From contig CAZXPY010000005.1 in NCBI GenBank assembly GCA_964643435.1, positions 1 through 38,428 on the forward strand: DNA of 38,428 nucleotides. The letters are read 5' to 3'. The position numbers were made by a program, and so were the translations under genes. Under the pieces are notes generated by a model. The model did no database searches, was not told where the DNA came from, and worked only from the letters and a program-made list of their open reading frames with translations. Shown here piece after piece: positions 7,993-15,875 of the stretch (position 1 is the stretch's first letter; each line of letters starts with the position of its first letter). The DNA comes from CAZXPY01 sp964643435 (GTDB lineage Bacteria > Patescibacteriota > Microgenomatia > Woykebacterales > RBG-16-39-9b).

Positions 7993-9198
7993 TTAACTTA
8001 CTTCTTTATGTAAAGTGTCTAAAAATTCTTTGTTGCTTTCAGTTTTACTTAATCTCTCTAGCAAAAGTTCGGTGCGTTCCAAATCATTTAGAGCTTCTAA
8101 CATCCGCCGGAGCCGCCAAACTTGCTGCAAGCTTTTTGCATCAAGCAAAATTTCTTCATTCCGCGTTCCAGAGCGGGAAACATCAATACTGGGAAAAATT
8201 CTGCGTTCCGCTAAAGAGCGGTCTAAATGAAGTTCCATATTACCAGTCCCTTTAAATTCTTCATAAATTAGATCATCCATTCGGCTACCAGTATCGACTA
8301 GGGCGGTGGCAATAATTGTTAAGGAACCGCCCTCCTCAAAATTACGAGCCGCTCCAAAAAACTTCTTGGGTGGATAAAGGGCTACGGGATCAAAACCACC
8401 GGAGAGGGTCCTTCCAGAAGGAGGTAAACTAAGATTATAAGCCCGGGCTAATCTGGTAACACTATCCAAAAGAATAACCACGTTCTTACCGGTCTCCACT
8501 AATCTTTTAGCCCTCTCTAGAGCAAATTCGGCAACTCTAGTCTGTTTCTCGGCCGGTTCGTCAAAGTTAGAAGATAAAACCTCACCCTTAACACCTCTGG
8601 TAATATCGGTTACTTCTTCCGGACGCTCGCCAATAAGAACGGCCATTAAATAAACGTCTTTAAAATTAGTCGAAACACCGTTGGCAATATCTTTAAGAAT
8701 AGTTGTTTTTCCCGCTTTTGGCGGTGAAACAATCGTCCCTCTTTGTCCTAAACCAATCGGGGCAACAATATCAATAATGCGGGTTGAGAGTGGGGTTTTA
8801 CCAGTTTCTAGTCGCAGTTGTTTGTTAGGATAAATTGCGGTCAGAGATTCGAAACGAGGACGGCTGCGAGCTTTTTCGGGATCCATACCATTGACTTCCA
8901 AAACTTTAAGCATGCCGTAGTAGCGTTCTGTATCCTTGGGTGGACGAACAAGACCAACAACTTCGTCGGCGGCTCTGATATCAAAGCGGCGGATTTGGCT
9001 TTGGGAAATATAAATATCTCCTGGTCCAGAAGTTAAGCCATTAGCACGTAAAAACCCGTAGCCATCTGGCATAATTTCTAAAACTCCACCCGCTTTAGTG
9101 GATTCTTCTTGCCTAAGCGCCTTCTCTTGGGTAGTTTCAGCTATTGGCGTTACTAAATCTTTTGTTTCAATTGTTTCCGCACTTTGTGTTTTCGGCAT
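7993..9198 (-). CDS. rho: Transcription termination factor Rho
   Basis: 401 residues. The hexameric RNA-dependent ATPase ends untranslated transcripts. Visible features are a cold-shock-like RNA-binding domain (GGVLEIMPDGYGFLR, about 37-110), the P-loop PPKAGKTT near 160, the ERPEEVTDITR and VVILLDSVTRLARAYN blocks, the Q/R-loop region SGGFDP, and the C-terminal LDAKSLQQVWRLRRML. The N-terminal helical Rho_N domain of longer homologues appears to be replaced by a short Thr/Glu-rich tail of about 35 residues. A promoter with TTGACA lies at 9260-9288, within and next to the end of the upstream gene. A large structured hairpin follows the stop codon. Confidence 0.97.
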   Translation of the reverse strand: MPKTQSAETIETKDLVTPIAETTQEKALRQEESTKAGGVLEIMPDGYGFLRANGLTSGPGDIYISQSQIRRFDIRAADEVVGLVRPPKDTERYYGMLKVLEVNGMDPEKARSRPRFESLTAIYPNKQLRLETGKTPLSTRIIDIVAPIGLGQRGTIVSPPKAGKTTILKDIANGVSTNFKDVYLMAVLIGERPEEVTDITRGVKGEVLSSNFDEPAEKQTRVAEFALERAKRLVETGKNVVILLDSVTRLARAYNLSLPPSGRTLSGGFDPVALYPPKKFFGAARNFEEGGSLTIIATALVDTGSRMDDLIYEEFKGTGNMELHLDRSLAERRIFPSIDVSRSGTRNEEILLDAKSLQQVWRLRRMLEALNDLERTELLLERLSKTESNKEFLDTLHKEVS

Positions 9199-9259
9199 AA
9201 TCGCTCTAGTTTTTTAGTATTTGGGATTAAACGAGGATACTACGGACAGGAACCTATTC

Positions 9260-9288
9260 ATTTAATCATAAAATAAACCCTTTGTCAA
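9260..9288 (-). promoter_or_regulatory. Probable rho promoter
   Basis: Minus strand TTGACA (9283-9288), 17-bp spacer, TTAAAT (9260-9265). The predicted start near 9253 leaves a leader of about 55 nt. Confidence 0.6.
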
Positions 9289-9289
9289 C

Positions 9290-11362
9290 TTATTGGAGTG
9301 CTTCCAATCCTCTTTTGGCTAAATCTAAGTTTGGATCAAGATCTAAGGCTTTTAGATAATTTGCTCTTGCTTCTTCCTTTTTACCAAAAGAAGCGTAGCA
9401 GGAGCCTAAATTATTAAAGACTTTGGCGTCTTCTGTCTCAAATTCGGTAACCGTCTCTAATACTTTTACGCAAGATTCATAATTACCTAATATATAATAG
9501 GAATTTCCCAGCTCCATTAGGTTTATCTTGTCTTTTTTATCTGCCAATTCATCAGCCTTTGTCTCAGCACTTTGTGTTTGTTTGATAAGCTCGATCTCTT
9601 TGGGGATTTTATCGCTAACAGGACGGATGTTGTAACTTTTATTCAAAAATTCAATCGCCTCGTCATAATTGCCTTGAGCGGCTAAAGCAATACCGGTTGA
9701 ACGATAAGCCACTACATAAATTAAAAGATCAAGTTTTTGGTTATTGTGTTCAAGATCAGTAAATTTTAGATGACCGTTACGCAGCCTCTTCAGGTTATTA
9801 ATCGATGCCTCAAGATAATTTCTATGAATTAGATCAGGTTCAATCTTCCACCAGAGGCCATAGGACGAAATATAGGGTTTAAGATAGCTAAAAAATCTTT
9901 CCTCAAAAGTTCCTTGAAGGATGAAAATATCTTTATCTAAATTGCGAGCGATTACTCCCAAAATATACTTTTCCGCCTTCCCAAGATTCTTGCCTTTCTG
10001 GACTCTGTTTATAAATTGTTGGTCAGGCGGACGGGAAAAAAGATCCGGCTGATAAAACTCGTTATCACGATTTTTTTCGTTGGGAAAGTAAAGCAGCTTG
10101 ATATCGGAGAATTTACCGTTTATTTTTTGTTCATAAAGACCGCCAAAATAAAAAACGTGATGAACGGTAATTGCGATACTGTTTGGCGGTAATTGTTCCA
10201 GCGCATCAAGAACCATATTTTGCGAAAAATAGTTGCCAGAAAAATTATTAACTCTAAAATTGGCAAAAAGAAAAATTAAAACTAAAAATCCTAATAGAAG
10301 TCCTGGATAAAGTTCGTTTTTAAAGAATTTTTGGGAAAGAAAGGTTATTGCTCTTGCGGCTATCAAAATAAAAAAGACGAAAGATAAAAGATAAAATTTG
10401 GCGATCTGAAAAGAACTGTCTTTATCGGTTGGGTCAATCGTCGAAAGCAGCATTAACTGAACTGCAATAATTACCAGAAAGCAAAGTAGAATCAAAACAC
10501 CGATTCTGTCTAAAAACAGCTTTCGCAAAAAAAGCAAGACCGCCAAGGTCACTGCCGGTAAAACTAGGCCAAAACTAAAAGTCAACTCTTTTAGAAAGAA
10601 AAATAGGTGTTTAAAAAAATTATCAAAACCGAATTTAAGAACCGGATTTGAGAGAAGAAAAAACGAGCCGAATTCTTCACGCCTTATAAAATGCCAAAAG
10701 CCCGCAATTCCCTGAACATGACCCCAGTTAATTTCTGGATTCGCTCCTATTCTGATAAACAGCAAGGCTTGGGGAAAAAGGCCAAGCAAAAAGACAAGAC
10801 CAACTCCCATAATATTTTTAAATTTTGGCTTGAAGCCCCAAAAATACCAAATAAAAAATGGTGCTAGAATGGCCGTGATGTAAAAGTGAGAGGTTAAAAG
10901 TCCAAGGACAAAAAAGGCCAAAAGGATCCTTTTGTTCAATACCAACCAAAAGCAAAGGGAGATCAAAAATGTAGTAAAGGTAAAAACATCAGCCGCAATG
11001 GAAAATTCCCAAAAGACCACGTTGACCGAAAGGAGAAGGGCCATTAAAAAGGCGGTAAATCTCGGAACAGAGAGCTTTAGAAGCGAAAGGAAAACCAGAA
11101 GAACCGTTAAAGCACCTAAAATTGATGAAAAAAGATTGGCTTTGAAAACCAAACTGCCCAAGGGGAAAATCTCTACAAAAAATTTACCAAGGGTGGTATA
11201 AAGCGGAAATCCCGGCGGGTGACAAACACCCCAAAACTTAATACAAAGAGTAAACTCGGCAGAATCTATCGGTATATAAGTTGGCGCAAGGGTGAGAACG
11301 TAAAGTAGTAGAGGTAAAATAAAAACCAGGAAACTAATTACCAATTGCGATACTCGCGGCAT
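9290..11362 (-). CDS. DUF2723-type membrane protein (glycosyltransferase-like) with TPRs
   Basis: 690 residues. The N-terminus matches the DUF2723 family: a first membrane helix, then LAPTYIPIDSAEFTLC and HPPGFPLYTTLGK, the hallmark acidic and HPPG..Y segments of this GT-C-like fold. About ten membrane helices fill residues 1-370. A soluble extracytoplasmic-type domain follows, and the last 130 residues carry TPR units (AAQGNYDEAIEFLNKSYNIRP; YYILGNYESCVKVLETV; CYASFGKKEEARANYLKALDLDP). Family members are predicted lipid-linked-sugar transferases; related proteins are implicated in protein O-glycosylation. Together with the O-antigen-ligase-like protein at 3654 and the secreted proteins here, it suggests surface glycan work. 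Substrate is unknown. Confidence 0.82.
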   Translation of the reverse strand: MPRVSQLVISFLVFILPLLLYVLTLAPTYIPIDSAEFTLCIKFWGVCHPPGFPLYTTLGKFFVEIFPLGSLVFKANLFSSILGALTVLLVFLSLLKLSVPRFTAFLMALLLSVNVVFWEFSIAADVFTFTTFLISLCFWLVLNKRILLAFFVLGLLTSHFYITAILAPFFIWYFWGFKPKFKNIMGVGLVFLLGLFPQALLFIRIGANPEINWGHVQGIAGFWHFIRREEFGSFFLLSNPVLKFGFDNFFKHLFFFLKELTFSFGLVLPAVTLAVLLFLRKLFLDRIGVLILLCFLVIIAVQLMLLSTIDPTDKDSSFQIAKFYLLSFVFFILIAARAITFLSQKFFKNELYPGLLLGFLVLIFLFANFRVNNFSGNYFSQNMVLDALEQLPPNSIAITVHHVFYFGGLYEQKINGKFSDIKLLYFPNEKNRDNEFYQPDLFSRPPDQQFINRVQKGKNLGKAEKYILGVIARNLDKDIFILQGTFEERFFSYLKPYISSYGLWWKIEPDLIHRNYLEASINNLKRLRNGHLKFTDLEHNNQKLDLLIYVVAYRSTGIALAAQGNYDEAIEFLNKSYNIRPVSDKIPKEIELIKQTQSAETKADELADKKDKINLMELGNSYYILGNYESCVKVLETVTEFETEDAKVFNNLGSCYASFGKKEEARANYLKALDLDPNLDLAKRGLEALQ

Positions 11363-11393
11363 AGCAAAAGTATAGCAAATAATCGATTACTCT

Positions 11394-12602
11394 TTAAAGC
11401 TTAAACCGTCTAAATAGGTAACCTAAGGGCAAAAGGCTTAAGAAACCACCAAGGGCAAAAGGATTAAAACCGGCTTTGGGTAACTCAACAATTTTAACAA
11501 TTTCTTTTGGTACTTCAATTATCTTAATTTCAGTTGGAACCTTGGCTTCATATTCGATAAAACGGGCAAACTCAAAAGTTCCCCAAAGTTCTCCTCCCTC
11601 TAATTTCCAACCAGCGCCAAAAAATTCCGCTTCCTCACTTGCATTTAAGGTTTTAACTATTTTACCAGCAATATCTTTAACCACAACACTACCGGGAACA
11701 ACACTAATCGGTTGGTTGCCGCTTAAGCTAATAGTAACCAGAGACGAAGCACTACCAGCATCGACGGTCGTCACTGCCGCGGTTTTATTTTGAGGTGAAG
11801 CTGTTCCACCGGGAGCCTCATCTTTTACAGAAACGCCGGTTGCTTTTGATTGGGCGATAGTGTTTCGGACGAAAAGTCGCACTCGGGCTGTTTCACCAGT
11901 CTCAACGCTAACATTGGTTCTTTTTTCATCAAGAGTTTGACCCTTGCTAACGTTGGCGATAGTTTTATCAAGAGCAATTTGCGGCTTTATAACGCTCGTC
12001 CCAGCGCTTGCAGAAACAGCTTTAACTTTAAAATACATCCAAATCCAAGTATGGGGACCACCTTGGACATTACTTATACTCAAACCCGGATCAAAAGCTA
12101 GTTGACTAGTACCGTTTATATCCGGGACAACGGTTCTAGTGCGAAACTCCGGACGATCATCAACGTCGTAAATTGTGGTGCCGCTAACATATTGCAAAAT
12201 ATGACCAGAAGGAACACTAACGCTCACCGCGTCATTATGTCTGGGTAAATTATCGGCTTTTATTTCCGCATTAAAAACAGTCGGGTTTGGATCATTACTA
12301 AAGAAGGCTTTGAAATAAAGTCGATCAATATTATTACCAGGGTTCGTATTTACTACCTGCATCCGCAGTTGCGCTTCCTGACCAGCGGTTAAAGTAACTG
12401 ATTTTGAAGAATCAGTGAAATTTTCTCCGGCGGAAACATTTCTAACTTGTAAAACGTAGCCTGGTTGTTCTATAGCAGTAGCGCTTACCCCCTTTTGAAA
12501 CGGAAAAAACACGCTTCCTAATGTTAAGGCAGTAATAAAAAGAAATGCTGAAGCGCTTTTTTGAAAACTGTATATTTTTTTGTTAGTAATATTTCTTTTC
12601 AT
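11394..12602 (-). CDS. Secreted surface protein with LPKAG sorting-like C-terminus
   Basis: 402 residues. The N-terminus is a signal peptide: basic MKRNITNKK, hydrophobic core, cleavage probably after GVSATA. The body is beta-rich, with SVTLTAGQEAQLRMQVVN, then a VETGETARVRLFVRNT segment like DUF11/Ig-type adhesin domains. The C-terminus has repeated IIEVPKEIVKIVELPKAG, then a hydrophobic helix and RRFKL. LPKAG + helix + basic tail matches the layout of a sortase substrate, although the motif ends in AG rather than TG, so a plain C-terminal membrane anchor is also possible. No sortase gene is in the window. A short hairpin (ctaatgaatttcattag) lies just upstream. Confidence 0.8.
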   Translation of the reverse strand: MKRNITNKKIYSFQKSASAFLFITALTLGSVFFPFQKGVSATAIEQPGYVLQVRNVSAGENFTDSSKSVTLTAGQEAQLRMQVVNTNPGNNIDRLYFKAFFSNDPNPTVFNAEIKADNLPRHNDAVSVSVPSGHILQYVSGTTIYDVDDRPEFRTRTVVPDINGTSQLAFDPGLSISNVQGGPHTWIWMYFKVKAVSASAGTSVIKPQIALDKTIANVSKGQTLDEKRTNVSVETGETARVRLFVRNTIAQSKATGVSVKDEAPGGTASPQNKTAAVTTVDAGSASSLVTISLSGNQPISVVPGSVVVKDIAGKIVKTLNASEEAEFFGAGWKLEGGELWGTFEFARFIEYEAKVPTEIKIIEVPKEIVKIVELPKAGFNPFALGGFLSLLPLGYLFRRFKL

Positions 12603-12644
12603 AATATCCTTTCTGTCTAATGAATTTCATTAGGCAAAAAAGAC

Positions 12645-12658
12645 ACACCTTCTCGAAA
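12645..12658 (+). repeat. Left 14-bp inverted repeat around GC-richer gene
   Basis: acaccttctcgaaa at 12645-12658 is an exact reverse complement of 14263-14276. Just inside both ends is a second shared word, ttgggggga. The two copies enclose the Thr/Pro-rich gene. Confidence 0.65.
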
Positions 12659-12662
12659 GATT

Positions 12663-12704
12663 GGGGGGAGTAAATGTCCTCTCCTGGAAAAATTTACTCC
12701 CCCC
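12663..12704. terminator. Strong hairpin between two minus-strand genes
   Basis: A perfect 13-bp stem (ggggggagtaaat/atttactcccccc) with a 16-nt loop directly after the stop codon of the Thr/Pro-rich gene. No U-tract follows on either strand, so it may act as an mRNA 3'-end stabiliser rather than a classical intrinsic terminator. Confidence 0.5.
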
Positions 12705-12718
12705 CTCTTCTCTCCTTG

Positions 12719-14128
12719 CTACGGTGGTACCGGCGTCGTTTGGGGCACTGGTGTTGGGCTTGCTTGCGGATTGGGGGTCCAAGTTGGCTCCGGCGTCCGG
12801 GTAGGACCGGGTGTATTTTCAGCTGGTGAGCAAACTGGAGTTATTTCCGTTCGAGAATTACTCCCGTTTGCGTTGCTAGCTGTCACCGTCACCGAAGACG
12901 AACTGCCAACACTGCTTTGGACGTCGACAGTTAAGTTCCGAGCGTCTTGACTCACGACCTGACCGCCGCTGACTAACCAGGAAACGTCCTGGCTGGCGGT
13001 GAACACGCCCCGCCACTCGCACAGATTTTCGCCGTGCTGGACGAACCCGCTGAAGGTTACCAGTGGCGGGTTTGGACGCGAGGTTGGTGTCGGTGTTGGT
13101 ACTGCCGTTGCTGTTTTCGTTGCAGTTGCGCTCGGGCTCACCGGGGTTTTCGTCGGCGTCTTAGTTGGAGTTGGTGTTTCCGCCGGCCTAGTACCAGTAA
13201 CAGTCGGTGTTAAGGTTGGTGTTGGGCTAGGCGTTACTCCCGATGGCAATGTGGCTGTCGGTGTCGCTGTACTGGGCGGAACTGGACTCGTCGGCGTTGC
13301 CGTTGGGAAAAACAGCGGCGTTGGTGTCGGTGTTGGTGTTGACACCACTATCGGTGTAGACGTCGGAACCACCCGAATTTGTTGAGGAAATTCTTCCCCC
13401 TTCGGTGCGGTTATGTTACCGCAAACCCGCTGCACAAGCACCCGTTCCAACCCATCGGTCCTGGGTTCCTTGAAGGTAACTTCCCAGAACTGCTCGTTCG
13501 TGTAGTTGATGGGCCTGGTGGAGATTGCCTGGCCGTCGCGGACGTAGGTTGTCCAACCCGCACCGCTTTCGGTAACTGCGACCGTAGCGTTGATCTCTTC
13601 GCATGAGGAGATAATCCCGTGAGAAAGGAGCACCCGACAGACTTCGTCCTCTTCGACGCCTTTGCCATAGACATAGGCGTTTGGACCTCGCGCCGGAAGA
13701 AACTGCGCCTCTCTCTTCAACACGATGTCTGGTACTTTGGTGTGTCCGGTAACTACCGGCGCCTTACCAACCACCTGATCGGGATGACCAACCAGAAGGG
13801 CTGGAACGAATCCTTCTGCCTCGACGTTGATATCGTAATCTCCATCGATCGGCAAAAAGACCCAATAAGCGCCCTTGTCCGAAGTTTGCGCAAAGTATTG
13901 GGTTGCGCCTTCAGTTGCACGGTATGGACCCGACACCAGAACTCTCGCGCCAGTAACGGGGTTTCCGCTAGTGTCGAGGACCAGACCAACCACCGAAGAC
14001 GTCATCTGCGCAACTTGATCCCCTTGTCCATGGGCTTCTTTGGACGAGTCCAAGTAGAACTCGTTGATCGCCCACCAGGCAAAGCCAGCGAGGACCATAA
14101 TAACTAATGCACCCAGCAAGGGTTTCAT
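12719..14128 (-). CDS. Membrane-anchored protein with carboxypeptidase-regulatory-like domain and Thr/Pro stalk
   Basis: About 469 residues from the ATG at 14128, chosen because GGAGGAG lies 5 nt upstream. The frame stays open to a TTG at 14251 that lacks a ribosome-binding site. One membrane helix (LLGALVIMVLAGFAWWAI) is followed by a CarboxypepD_reg-like beta domain (VVGLVLDTSGNPVTGARVLVSG to YDINVEAEGF), a second globular part with four cysteines, a long stalk of TPTPTP-type repeats, and a final Ig/PKD-like domain (SWLVSGGQVVSQDARNLTVDVQS) with another Thr/Pro tail. Base and codon use are visibly GC-richer than the neighbours. Proteins of this style are common in Chloroflexi and some CPR; transfer is inferred. 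Surface location; specific function unknown. Confidence 0.75.
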   Translation of the reverse strand: MKPLLGALVIMVLAGFAWWAINEFYLDSSKEAHGQGDQVAQMTSSVVGLVLDTSGNPVTGARVLVSGPYRATEGATQYFAQTSDKGAYWVFLPIDGDYDINVEAEGFVPALLVGHPDQVVGKAPVVTGHTKVPDIVLKREAQFLPARGPNAYVYGKGVEEDEVCRVLLSHGIISSCEEINATVAVTESGAGWTTYVRDGQAISTRPINYTNEQFWEVTFKEPRTDGLERVLVQRVCGNITAPKGEEFPQQIRVVPTSTPIVVSTPTPTPTPLFFPTATPTSPVPPSTATPTATLPSGVTPSPTPTLTPTVTGTRPAETPTPTKTPTKTPVSPSATATKTATAVPTPTPTSRPNPPLVTFSGFVQHGENLCEWRGVFTASQDVSWLVSGGQVVSQDARNLTVDVQSSVGSSSSVTVTASNANGSNSRTEITPVCSPAENTPGPTRTPEPTWTPNPQASPTPVPQTTPVPP

Positions 14129-14262
14129 TAGTCTCCTCCACCTCCGGGGTGGAGCCGCGCTCTTTTTGACTCGAGGCAACTTTCTCTCCTTTCCTTGGGA
14201 TGGCGTCTTTTCGCCAATCCCGATACGAGACTGGCTGGAAGATCCCCCCAAGAGGAGGGTTA

Positions 14263-14276
14263 TTTCGAGAAGGTGT
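14263..14276 (-). repeat. Right 14-bp inverted repeat around GC-richer gene
   Basis: tttcgagaaggtgt is the exact reverse complement of 12645-12658, with the word tcccccca shared just inside. It lies upstream of the start of the Thr/Pro-rich gene. Confidence 0.65.
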
Positions 14277-14288
14277 TAATGTACAGAA

Positions 14289-14326
14289 AACAAAAACTGC
14301 CGGACAGGGAAAAGTCGGCAGTTTTT
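14289..14326. terminator. Intrinsic-terminator-like hairpin upstream of Thr/Pro-rich gene
   Basis: aaaaactgccg and cggcagttttt form an 11-bp stem that ends in a T-run on both strands. On the minus strand it lies between a probable promoter (14350-14378) and the gene start, so it could be an attenuator or could insulate the gene from upstream transcription. Confidence 0.65.
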
Positions 14327-14349
14327 GGTTAATTTTGAAAACTTTGGCA

Positions 14350-14378
14350 AGTCTACCATAAACATTATTATCTGTCAA
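14350..14378 (-). promoter_or_regulatory. Possible promoter for Thr/Pro-rich gene
   Basis: Minus strand TTGACA (14373-14378), 17-bp spacer, TAGACT (14350-14355). The -35 is perfect and the -10 matches four of six positions. Confidence 0.4.
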
Positions 14379-14379
14379 T

Positions 14380-14938
14380 ACTTATGGGATAAAATGTCCG
14401 TTTGGAGGGGATAAAAATGATTATCAGTTCTTGGCGTCCAGTCCAAGTGTTACCCCAAACCAGACGCCAGGAACTACTAACCACTAAAATTATAGTTCAT
14501 TTTTCTAAATTACGCAATGGCGTTTATATTTTTTGTTATAGTCAGTGGATACTTTTTTAATGAAACCTTATTTGGGATTGACTTTTTCTAAAAAAGGCAT
14601 CCATAATAAACAATAGAGTACACCTGCTGTCCAGATGTACTAATTCCGGGAGCACTGCCATTGGTGTCTTTAAATATTCCCCTGACCATGGTGGTGCTTC
14701 TTTATTTGTATTTTAATTTAATAATTCCAGACGTTAGCGCTGCCCACACTAACGTCTTCTAGAGAACCTACCTACTTTTAAGGTATAAGCGAATTTTGAC
14801 ACATAAATTTTATTTTGTCAAGTTTTTATAGCCCTATAGAAAATTTTAGTTGGGGAAACTCCTAGTCTTATAGTATAATTAGCTTCGTTTTTAGCTATTT
14901 TTACGGTTGTGGATACTTTGTAGATGGCGAGAAGTTTT
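14380..14938. other. Gene-poor stretch with several hairpins
   Basis: No recognisable protein family. It holds a long stem at 14427-14472 (gttcttggcgtc/gacgccaggaac), a hairpin at about 14611-14634 (agtaca/tgtact), an imperfect stem at about 14650-14702, a hairpin at 14733-14757 (gacgttag/ctaacgtc), then AT-rich sequence up to the yacL-like stop codon. It may encode a structured RNA of unknown type. I could not match it to SRP RNA, RNase P RNA or tmRNA. Confidence 0.4.
14417..14560 (+). CDS. Possible 47-residue small ORF
   Basis: The ATG is preceded by GGAGGGG at a usable distance and the frame runs 47 codons to TAA (begins MIISSWRPVQVLPQ). No family is recognised, and the first half coincides with a long RNA stem, so it may not be a real gene. 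Confidence 0.25.
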   Translation: MIISSWRPVQVLPQTRRQELLTTKIIVHFSKLRNGVYIFCYSQWILF

Positions 14939-15826
14939 TTATCTTTTTACGGTTTTAGTGGCTTGGGCGAAAATCATCCTCCCCGCCGCAGTTTGTAAAA
15001 CTCTGGTAACCTCTGTTTGCGTTTTTTTACCAACCATTTTATTTCCGTTTTCGACCACTATCATTGTCCCATCACTTAAGTACCCCACCCCCTGATTATT
15101 CTCTTTACCAGAGTGAATTATTTGAACGTCAAGTAATTCTCCAGGTAAAACGGTTGTTTTAATAGCGTTTACTAACTCGTTAATATTCAAAACCCCAATT
15201 CCGGCTAAAGTAGCGACTTTATTTAAATTAAAATCAGTAGTAATAATTTTTGCTTTTAGATTTTTCGCCAATTTCAGAAGACTATCGTCAATAGTTTTGT
15301 CAAAAGAACCTTCGATCATTTCTGTTTTTATAAGTTTTACTTTTTTCAAATCTTCCAAAATCTCAAAACCCCTTCTTCCTTTGGCACGCTTTAGATCTTC
15401 ACTGCTATCGGCAATCCTTTGTAATTCTGCAAGAATAAATCTTGGTACAATTAACGTTCCGTAAAGAAACCCAAGTTTCACTACATCAACGATCCGTCCA
15501 TCAATTATGGCGCTGGTGTCTAGCAGCATCGGGTTACTAAATTCCCTTTGCTTACGAGTAAATTTGGGGGCTCTAACGCGAGGTAATCGCAGTTGCGAGA
15601 TCACTTCAGAAGCGATTTTTTTAGTAAAGTCCGTCGATACTTTTCGTAGCCACAAAGTTATAAAGGGAACGGTAAAGTAGCCAAAAGAGGCGGAAACTAC
15701 CGCTACCAAACTTTCGATAAAATTAGCCGGTTTAAGAAAAGCCGCTGGTATAAAATTTTTTGCTAAGAAAAAACCGGCGATCGCGAAAATAATTCCTAAG
15801 ATAGCCCTAATAAGTCCAAGATTCAT
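14939..15826 (-). CDS. YacL-like PIN/TRAM membrane protein
   Basis: 295 residues. Two hydrophobic helices at the N-terminus (about 5-24 and 37-60) are followed by a PIN nuclease domain with LLDTSAIIDGRI near residue 100, a conserved acidic TTDFNLN block, and a C-terminal TRAM domain (LPGELLDVQIIHSGKENNQGVGYLSDGTMIVVENG). This matches the YacL/PIN-TRAM family, predicted RNA-acting ribonucleases at the membrane; the substrate is not known. GGGAGG lies 9 nt before the ATG. It follows radA by about 50 bp, the same order as in the Gram-positive clpC operon. Confidence 0.92.
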   Translation of the reverse strand: MNLGLIRAILGIIFAIAGFFLAKNFIPAAFLKPANFIESLVAVVSASFGYFTVPFITLWLRKVSTDFTKKIASEVISQLRLPRVRAPKFTRKQREFSNPMLLDTSAIIDGRIVDVVKLGFLYGTLIVPRFILAELQRIADSSEDLKRAKGRRGFEILEDLKKVKLIKTEMIEGSFDKTIDDSLLKLAKNLKAKIITTDFNLNKVATLAGIGVLNINELVNAIKTTVLPGELLDVQIIHSGKENNQGVGYLSDGTMIVVENGNKMVGKKTQTEVTRVLQTAAGRMIFAQATKTVKR

Positions 15827-15875
15827 TGAATAAATCCTCCCTTAAATGAAACCGTTAATTGAAACTTGATATATA

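Noticed and set aside
12999..14279. Long open frames opposite to or out of frame with the Thr/Pro-rich gene, up to 162 codons
   Set aside because: The GC-richer composition removes stop codons from shadow frames; only the frame at 12719-14128 has domains, a membrane helix and a ribosome-binding site.
14590..14720. Possible SRP RNA, because ctgaccatggtggtgcttc resembles part of an SRP stem
   Set aside because: The conserved GGAAGG/AGCA tetraloop-side motif is absent in either strand, so the match is not convincing.
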